Shown here: piece after piece, positions 7,071 through 11,399 of the stretch
Position numbering within the stretch: the stretch's first letter is position 1
Layout: each line of letters starts with the position of its first letter
NCBI GenBank assembly: GCA_934101745.1
Contig: CAKOSD010000022.1
Location: 1-11,399, forward strand
From: an uncultured Bacilli bacterium
Lineage (GTDB): Bacteria > Bacillota_I > Bacilli_A > RF39 > UBA660
DNA: 11,399 nucleotides
Reading direction: 5' to 3'
Made by a program: the position numbers and the translations under genes
The notes under the pieces: generated by a model
What the model saw: only the letters and a program-made list of their open reading frames with translations
What the model was told of the DNA's origin: nothing
Databases searched by the model: none

Positions 7071-8825
7071 ATGAATTTATTATACTGTGGAGATAGTAAT
7101 ATTAAAGATGGCTTATTTCTATCAATAAAATCAATTTTAAAAGTAGAAAAAGAAATTTTAAATATTTATGTTTTGTCAATGGATTATTTAAATTATAAGA
7201 AAATAGATTTAGAATTTATTAATTATTTGGATACTCTAGTTAAAGAAGTAAACAAAAATAGTTTTGTTAAATTGGTAGATATGACAAAAACTTATTTGGA
7301 AAACGAATGTAAGGCTAATAAAGATACGATGTTTACTCCTTATTGTATGCTTAGACTTTATAGCGATTTAGTAGATTTACCAAGTAAAATATTGTATTTA
7401 GATACCGATGTTTTAGCCTATAAAAGTTTTAAAGAGTTTTATGATATTGATAATAGTAATTATGAGATTGTAGGAGTTTTAGATTACTATGGTAGTCATA
7501 TTTATAAGAAGAATATTTTTAAGAAAGATTATTTAAATTCTGGAGTTTTACTTTTTAATTTAGATCTATTAAAAAAAGATGATATTTTAAAGCAGGCTCG
7601 CCAGATGTGCGCGACTAAGAAAATGCTTTTACCCGATCAAAGTGCTTTAAATATATTATGTAAGCATAAATTGATTGTGGATAGAAAGTATAATGAACAA
7701 AAAGCGATGCAAAGTGATACTGTTTTAAGACATTTTACAACGACATTTAAGTTTTTTCCAAAAATTAAAACCCAAAAGGTTAAACCATGGCAAATTCAGA
7801 GAATGCATGATATTTTAAATTGTCATGAATTTGATGGGCTACTTGATGAATATAAGGAGTATTTAGAAATGAATAATAAAATTATACCAATATTTTTTAC
7901 GATAGATGATGCCTTTGCTCCTTTTGTAAGTGTGGCGATAAAATCATTACTTGATAATGCCAACCCAGATTATTTTTATAACATTCATATTGTTAATAAT
8001 GGATTAAGTTTAGAAAATCAAGAAAAAATATTAAGTTTAGAAACCAGTTATAGTAAGATAATGTTTAATAATATGGATGAAAGACTTAAGGCGATAACGG
8101 ATAAAAAAGGAACAAGATTAAGAGAAGATTATTTTAGTTTATCCATTTTCTTTAGAATATTTATTCCTGATTGTTTCAAAGAATATGATAAGGCTTTATA
8201 TATAGATAGTGATACGGTAATAGTAGATGATATAAGTAAATTATATAATATTGATTTAAAAGATAAATATATTGGGGGTTGTAGAGAGACTTCATGTATA
8301 GGAATGGATGATATTACTAATTATTTTACTAATGGGGTAGGAGTAGATTATCAAGAGTATATTAATTCAGGAATGCTTTTATTTGATATGAAAACTTTAA
8401 GAGAAAAAAAGTTTGCTGATAAATTTTTATATTTATTTAATAAGTATAATTTTGGTAATATCGACCCTGATCAATCTTATATAAATGTTATTTTAAAAGA
8501 TAAAAAGTTATTAATTGCCAATAGATGGAACGCTACTATATCTAAAGATAATAAAATAGTAGAAAATCCGGGTATTATTCATTTTAATTTATTTAAGAAA
8601 CCATGGCATTATGATAATGTTTGTAAGGAAGATGTTTTTTGGAATTATGCTAAAAAGACTCCTTATTATGAAGATATAAAGAAAATTAAAGCAAATTATA
8701 CTTTAGAAGATAAACAGAAAGATGATAAAAGCCTAGAGGCAATGATTAGTAGAAGCAAAGAGATAGTAAATGATAAAATAACTTTTAAAAAAATATTTGA
8801 TAGCGGTAAGGAAGAAAGATTATAA
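7071..8825 (+). CDS. Two-domain GT8 family glycosyltransferase
   Basis: The 584 residues hold two complete GT8 (GT-A fold) domains. Domain 1 (about 1-260) opens with NLLYCGDSNIKDG, has the metal-binding DxD in YLDTDVL (D111, D113), then LNSGVLLFNLD, LPDQSALN (187-194) and a closing HFTTTFKFFP...KPW. Domain 2 (about 271-515) repeats the order: IPIFFTIDDAFAPF, YIDSDTVI (D379, D381), INSGMLLFD, DPDQSYIN and IIHFNLFKKPWH. Both domains keep DxD and the NSG and DQ elements, so both may be active and could add two sugars from UDP-sugar donors. A Lys-rich helical tail of about 70 residues follows and could bind the membrane surface. No membrane span is seen. The gene begins two bases after the PPTase stop with AGGAG at 7061-7065. 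Donor and acceptor cannot be told; a diacylglycerol, lipid carrier or envelope polymer would fit the neighbours. Confidence 0.9.
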   Translation: MNLLYCGDSNIKDGLFLSIKSILKVEKEILNIYVLSMDYLNYKKIDLEFINYLDTLVKEVNKNSFVKLVDMTKTYLENECKANKDTMFTPYCMLRLYSDLVDLPSKILYLDTDVLAYKSFKEFYDIDNSNYEIVGVLDYYGSHIYKKNIFKKDYLNSGVLLFNLDLLKKDDILKQARQMCATKKMLLPDQSALNILCKHKLIVDRKYNEQKAMQSDTVLRHFTTTFKFFPKIKTQKVKPWQIQRMHDILNCHEFDGLLDEYKEYLEMNNKIIPIFFTIDDAFAPFVSVAIKSLLDNANPDYFYNIHIVNNGLSLENQEKILSLETSYSKIMFNNMDERLKAITDKKGTRLREDYFSLSIFFRIFIPDCFKEYDKALYIDSDTVIVDDISKLYNIDLKDKYIGGCRETSCIGMDDITNYFTNGVGVDYQEYINSGMLLFDMKTLREKKFADKFLYLFNKYNFGNIDPDQSYINVILKDKKLLIANRWNATISKDNKIVENPGIIHFNLFKKPWHYDNVCKEDVFWNYAKKTPYYEDIKKIKANYTLEDKQKDDKSLEAMISRSKEIVNDKITFKKIFDSGKEERL

Positions 8826-9703
8826 TGATTATTGGTGGGTCAAAAAAACAAGTTATAGAAAATATTAAAAATAATGTTTTTAATAATGAACTTAATAAAA
8901 AAGTAGAAGTTAATGATGCTGTTTTAAGTGATGAAGAAATAAGTAAGTTATTAGATACTTTTTATAAAAATAAGAATAAAAAGATTAGCTATGGTATTAA
9001 ACATACGATGGCTAATATGACTGTTAGTAAGTATATGAAAATGTTAGATAAAGATATAGTTATTAATGGGGTTGAAAAGTTAAAAAATATTGATTTAAGT
9101 AAGGGGGCTATTATTACTTCTAATCATTTTAATCCGTTAGATACTTTTATTATTCGAAAATTAGTAGAGAAAGTCTTAAAAAAGGATTTATATATAGTTA
9201 TTCAAGATACTAATTTAGCCATGCCTGGTAGTTTAGGTTTTTTAATGAATTATACTAATGTTATACCAGTTAGTAAAAGTCCTACTTATTTAGCGGGAAC
9301 TTTTAAGGAAAATTTGCGAAAGATATTAAATGCTGGTAATATAGTTTTAATTTATCCGGAAGAGGAGATGTGGTTTAATTATCGAAAGATACGACCTTTA
9401 AAAAGAGGGGCATATCAATATGCGGCTATTTTAAATGTTCCGGTAATATCGTGTTTTACAAAAATTATTGATACGGATAGCATCGATAATGATGAGTTTA
9501 ATAAGACGACTTATGAATTAAATGTCTTAGGAGTTTTATATCCGGATAAAGATATTAGTCCAAGAGTAAATAGTATTAATATGTTAAATGAGGATTATGA
9601 TTGGAAGAGTAAGGCTTATGAGGCTGCTTATAATAAAGTCTTAGAATATAATTTTAGTGCCTCCGATATTGCGGGATATCGTTGGGATAATGTTAGCAAA
9701 TAA
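8825..9703 (+). CDS. PlsC-like (lysophospholipid acyltransferase family) acyltransferase
   Basis: The start codon overlaps the preceding stop by one base (TAATG), so translation is coupled. The 292-residue protein has the acyltransferase core motif I SNHFNPLD (H101-x4-D106, catalytic His-Asp pair). A motif III variant IYPEEEMWFNYRKIRPLKRGAY follows (about 176-197). Classical PlsC has FPEG-T/S-R at that place, so the glycine is missing and a MWFNYRK segment follows. This matches a distinct branch of the family and suggests an acceptor other than plain lysophosphatidate. The first 60 or so residues are charged and helical and there is no clear membrane span; membrane association may be peripheral. 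In this operon it is the probable transfer step, moving acyl groups from the ACP to a lipid or sugar product of the GT8 enzyme. It is the last gene before a terminator. Confidence 0.85.
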   Translation: MIIGGSKKQVIENIKNNVFNNELNKKVEVNDAVLSDEEISKLLDTFYKNKNKKISYGIKHTMANMTVSKYMKMLDKDIVINGVEKLKNIDLSKGAIITSNHFNPLDTFIIRKLVEKVLKKDLYIVIQDTNLAMPGSLGFLMNYTNVIPVSKSPTYLAGTFKENLRKILNAGNIVLIYPEEEMWFNYRKIRPLKRGAYQYAAILNVPVISCFTKIIDTDSIDNDEFNKTTYELNVLGVLYPDKDISPRVNSINMLNEDYDWKSKAYEAAYNKVLEYNFSASDIAGYRWDNVSK

Positions 9704-9732
9704 AAAGGAATAGCGTGACTATTCTTTTTTTT
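9702..9732. terminator. Bidirectional terminator between convergent genes
   Basis: A 12-bp stem (9702-9713 with 9719-9730, one G:U) closes the 5-base loop CGTGA. T runs follow on both strands: TTTTTTTT on plus, CCTTTTTATTT on minus. It ends both the lipid operon and the radical SAM gene, whose stop codon (9719-9721) lies in the stem. Confidence 0.85.
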
Positions 9733-10657
9733 CACATTTAATTCCTTGATAAGTATTTCTTTTTACCATTTCTTTATCAATATCATTTAGGACACAAAAT
9801 TTCTTCAAAACCCAGTCAGGAGTGATTAAATCTTCTTTTTTAGGATCACCTGTAAGACGATGAATAAATATTTCAGGGCGTAAGTATTCTAATTGGGAGA
9901 TGACAATATCAATATATTCTTCCTTGGTTAAAATAGGAAAAGGCTTTTCTTGATACATATTGGCTAATTTAGTATTTTTAATGATATGCAGCATATGGAT
10001 TTTAATGCCTGATACTCCCAGCGAGTTAATGTATTTCGCGGTGTTTATCATCATTTCTTTAGTTTCACCTGGTAAGCCGTTTATGATATGGACAACGACA
10101 TTAATATTATTTTTTACTAACTTTTTTACGCAATCATCAAAATTTTTTAAATCATGACCACGATGAATTAGTTTTAAAGTTTCATCATACATTGATTGTA
10201 AACCTAGTTCAATAGTTAGATTAGTTCTTTTATTTAAATCAATTAAGTATTCTAGACAATCATCGGAGATACAATCACTTCTAGTAGCAATGGATAAACC
10301 AATAACATTAGGTATCTTAAGAATGGGCTCAAATTTAGTTTTTAAGATTTCTACAGGAGCGTAAGTGTTTGTATTAGCCTGAAAATAGCCAATATAATAA
10401 GCATCGGGCCATTTGTGTTCCATGATATTTTTAACCATTTCAAATTGGGTAATTAAGTCATCTTCTTTCATCCCCGCAAAATCGCCACTACCAAGGGGAG
10501 AACAAAATATACAACCGTAACCATCTTTTTTATTAGGACAACTAAATCCAGCGTTTAGAGAAACTTTGAATACTTTTTTTCCGTATTTAGTTTTATATTC
10601 ATAATTAAGGGTATGGTATCTTTTATTATCCAAAGTATATTTAAAGTTATTTTCCAT
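9719..10657 (-). CDS. Radical SAM protein, TIGR01212/YhcC-like family
   Basis: The 312-residue protein starts at an ATG (10655-10657) with AGGTGAT four bases upstream on the minus strand. The opening YHTLNYEYKTKYGKKVFKVS and the cluster motif CPNKKDGYGCIFC (C40, C49, C52) form the Cx8CxxC pattern typical of the Elp3-like radical SAM subgroup that includes YhcC. This differs from the common CxxxCxxC. Other family marks are SPLGSGDFAG, YFQANTNTYAP, GLSIATRSDC, TIELGLQSM and the RGH that follows. The length agrees with the family. The enzyme should bind a 4Fe-4S cluster and cleave S-adenosylmethionine; the substrate of the family is not known to me. It converges on the lipid operon and shares its terminator, so no functional link to the operon is implied. 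Its own promoter lies in the palindrome-bearing region upstream. Confidence 0.9.
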   Translation of the reverse strand: MENNFKYTLDNKRYHTLNYEYKTKYGKKVFKVSLNAGFSCPNKKDGYGCIFCSPLGSGDFAGMKEDDLITQFEMVKNIMEHKWPDAYYIGYFQANTNTYAPVEILKTKFEPILKIPNVIGLSIATRSDCISDDCLEYLIDLNKRTNLTIELGLQSMYDETLKLIHRGHDLKNFDDCVKKLVKNNINVVVHIINGLPGETKEMMINTAKYINSLGVSGIKIHMLHIIKNTKLANMYQEKPFPILTKEEYIDIVISQLEYLRPEIFIHRLTGDPKKEDLITPDWVLKKFCVLNDIDKEMVKRNTYQGIKCEKKE

Positions 10658-10677
10658 TTAAATCACCTAGAAGTAGT

Positions 10678-10706
10678 TTATCACAAATTATGATTATTGT
10701 TAGCAA
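10678..10706 (-). promoter_or_regulatory. Possible promoter of the radical SAM gene
   Basis: On the minus strand TTGCTA (10706-10701), a 17-bp spacer and TGATAA (10683-10678) stand about 20 bases before the start codon. The -10 box is a weak match. The first palindrome (10710-10731) begins four bases upstream of the -35. Confidence 0.4.
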
Positions 10707-10709
10707 AAG

Positions 10710-10731
10710 TTATTTTGATAAGACAAAATAA
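10710..10731. promoter_or_regulatory. Inverted repeat, copy 1 (TTATTTTG-N6-CAAAATAA)
   Basis: Arms TTATTTTG (10710-10717) and CAAAATAA (10724-10731) surround the non-symmetric centre ATAAGA. Arms and centre length are identical to those of the repeat at 10749-10770. It lies just upstream of the putative minus-strand -35 box. It looks like a repressor or activator half of a two-site operator; the cognate protein is unknown. Confidence 0.65.
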
Positions 10732-10748
10732 AATTGTAAATATAAGAA

Positions 10749-10770
10749 TTATTTTGTTTAAACAAAATAA
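10749..10770. promoter_or_regulatory. 22-bp perfect palindrome, copy 2 (TTATTTTG-N6-CAAAATAA)
   Basis: The same 8-base arms as copy 1 flank TTTAAA, making the whole 22 bp perfectly palindromic. The axis is 39 bp from that of copy 1. Only one base separates it from the plus-strand -35 box at 10772. The arrangement repeats the one before the intact ATPase gene, where the axes are 40 bp apart and the inner palindrome touches the -35, although the arm sequence differs. Confidence 0.7.
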
Positions 10771-10771
10771 C

Positions 10772-10799
10772 TTACAAATTTGGATTGCGGTTATATAAT
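10772..10799 (+). promoter_or_regulatory. Promoter of the ATPase remnant
   Basis: TTACAA (10772-10777), a 16-bp spacer and TATAAT (10794-10799) lie 20 bases before the remnant's ATG. A ribosome site GTAGGAG (10804-10810) remains. The start signals are still intact although the gene behind them is broken. Confidence 0.55.
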
Positions 10800-10818
10800 T
10801 AAGGTAGGAGATGAAATT

Positions 10819-10973
10819 ATGTTAGTAAGAGAAAATTACTTAGAAGAAATAAGAGGTTTTTATAATTTAGTATTAGTTAAAATTTTGGTTGGCATTAGAA
10901 GATGCGGTAAGCCCATTTTAAAAAACATTAAATTATTAATTAGCATGTCTATGCAAATAATGATTTAGTTTAA
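10819..10973 (+). pseudogene. Decayed 5' fragment of an AAA_14/DUF4143 ATPase gene
   Basis: The ATG at 10819 opens 49 codons that align with the N-terminus of the intact ATPase (1691-2890): MLVRENYLEEIRGFYN against REKYLSKLRDFYD, then VKILVGIRRCGKPIL against IKIITGIRRSGKSVL. The Walker A Ser/Thr that helps bind magnesium is Pro here (GIRRCGKP), so the site would not work even if the protein were made. The frame stops at 10966-10968. Reading from 10944 in another frame gives HVYANNDLV, which fits the GIDDNHIIYIN region of the intact copy. This suggests a frameshift near 10940 followed by loss of the remaining 340 or so codons. The end at 10973 is approximate. A short functional peptide is conceivable but unsupported. 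The palindrome pair, promoter and ribosome site before it are kept. Confidence 0.75.
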
Positions 10974-11006
10974 TTAAGAAGTCTTTGCGTCCTAATATCA
11001 TTTTTA

Positions 11007-11035
11007 TTGAAAAAGAATTTTTAGTTTGCTATACT
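11007..11035 (+). promoter_or_regulatory. Promoter of the GH31 gene
   Basis: TTGAAA (11007-11012), a 17-bp spacer and TATACT (11030-11035) give a near-consensus sigma-A promoter. The start codon lies 27 bases after the -10 box. It sits directly behind the ATPase remnant, so the hydrolase does not depend on the promoter before the remnant. Confidence 0.7.
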
Positions 11036-11062
11036 TAAAATTAGAAAGAATAGGGATGCCAA

Positions 11063-11399
11063 TTGAGTATTTTAGGAAATCATTTTTTACCAAATATGAA
11101 TAATAGGATAACTAATCCAAAGGCTGTATTTAAAGGAAAAAATTATCGGATAAGTATAATTAGTGATATGATACTACGTTTAGAATATGATGAAGAAGGA
11201 ATATTCAATGATTATTTAACAGAAAATATTTTAAATAGAAACTTTCCTTTACCTCATTTAGATGTTCAAGAAGATCATGCTACTTTAATTGTTAATACTA
11301 AGTATTTTCGTTTACAGTATTTAAAGGAAAAGCCTTTTAAAGGTAGTCTTTTTGCTCCAGATTCGACTTTGCGAGTAAATGTTTTAAACTCTACTGCTT
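11063..11399 (+). CDS. Glycoside hydrolase family 31 (alpha-glucosidase/alpha-xylosidase type), N-terminal part
   Basis: The frame stays open to the window edge, so only about 112 codons are seen. An in-frame stop at 11051-11053 limits the start to the TTG at 11063 or the ATG at 11096. I prefer the TTG because AGGGATG (11052-11058) precedes it as a ribosome site, while the ATG has none. The visible residues fit the N-terminal beta-sandwich of GH31 enzymes: NPKAVFKGKNYRISIISDMILRLEY, DEEGIFNDYLTENILNRNFPLP, and TLIVNTKYFRLQYL. The catalytic barrel would follow outside the window, so substrate class (alpha-glucose or alpha-xylose) cannot be decided. No signal peptide is seen, suggesting a cytoplasmic enzyme acting on imported oligosaccharides. 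It has its own promoter. The family call rests on these phrases only. Confidence 0.75.
   Translation, partial: MSILGNHFLPNMNNRITNPKAVFKGKNYRISIISDMILRLEYDEEGIFNDYLTENILNRNFPLPHLDVQEDHATLIVNTKYFRLQYLKEKPFKGSLFAPDSTLRVNVLNSTA

Noticed and set aside
4802..9703. Reading the operon as a dlt (D-alanylation) operon
   Set aside because: The ligase looks like a long-chain acyl synthetase, and no DltB membrane O-acyltransferase or DltD is present, while PPTase, GT8 and PlsC-like genes are.
9960..10157. Plus-strand open frame of 65 codons
   Set aside because: It lies wholly inside the well-supported radical SAM gene on the other strand and has no ribosome site or family resemblance; it is a shadow frame.
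10964..11038. Open frame reading SLIKKSLRPNIIFIEKEFLV
   Set aside because: It has no start, overlaps a near-consensus promoter and shows no match to the rest of the ATPase; treated as non-coding.
11056..11103. Short ATG frame MPIEYFRKSFFTKYE
   Set aside because: It stops after 15 codons and overlaps the GH31 frame; its ATG is probably part of the ribosome site of the hydrolase.

Overview
The window comes from a low-GC, AT-rich bacterium of the Firmicutes/Tenericutes type, most likely a host-associated anaerobe. This rests on codon use dominated by A/T-ending codons, purine-rich ribosome binding sites of the GAGGTGAT type, sigma-A-like promoters, and short U-tract hairpin terminators. TGA ends one gene (histidine kinase) and no open frame reads through TGA, so the standard bacterial code fits. 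The species cannot be named from the sequence.

Layout. (1) 1-1690: the 3' part of a membrane protein related to TFIIB-type zinc-ribbon proteins, a terminator, an unrecognised 189-residue protein, and a terminator that overlaps its stop codon. (2) 1577-2922: an AAA+ ATPase of the AAA_14/DUF4143 family with its own strong promoter. Two related palindromes precede it and a near-twin of the upstream terminator follows it. (3) 3016-4738: an OmpR-type response regulator and its histidine kinase, overlapping by 14 bases. (4) 4802-9703: a tight five-gene operon encoding a fatty-acyl AMP ligase, acyl carrier protein, small Sfp-type phosphopantetheinyl transferase, double-domain GT8 glycosyltransferase and PlsC-like acyltransferase. 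(5) 9702-9732: a bidirectional terminator shared with a convergent radical SAM gene on the minus strand. (6) 10658-11399: a regulatory region with two palindromes, a decayed second copy of the ATPase gene, then the promoter and start of a glycoside hydrolase family 31 gene that runs off the window.

How the genes may work together. The most interesting unit is the five-gene operon. It carries what is needed to activate a fatty acid (ligase), hold it on a dedicated carrier (ACP primed by its own PPTase), transfer it (acyltransferase) and build a sugar acceptor (GT8-GT8). The two-component pair lies directly upstream, and the operon promoter has a poor -35 region overlapped by an 11-bp-spaced TTCA repeat, as expected for an OmpR-family activator site. 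I infer a regulated cell-envelope glycolipid or glycopolymer acylation pathway. It resembles dlt D-alanylation in logic (ligase plus carrier) but lacks the DltB and DltD partners. The product is unknown.

A second pattern is shared by the intact ATPase gene and its remnant about 9 kb away. Each is preceded by two inverted repeats with axes 39-40 bp apart, and in each case the second repeat abuts the -35 box.
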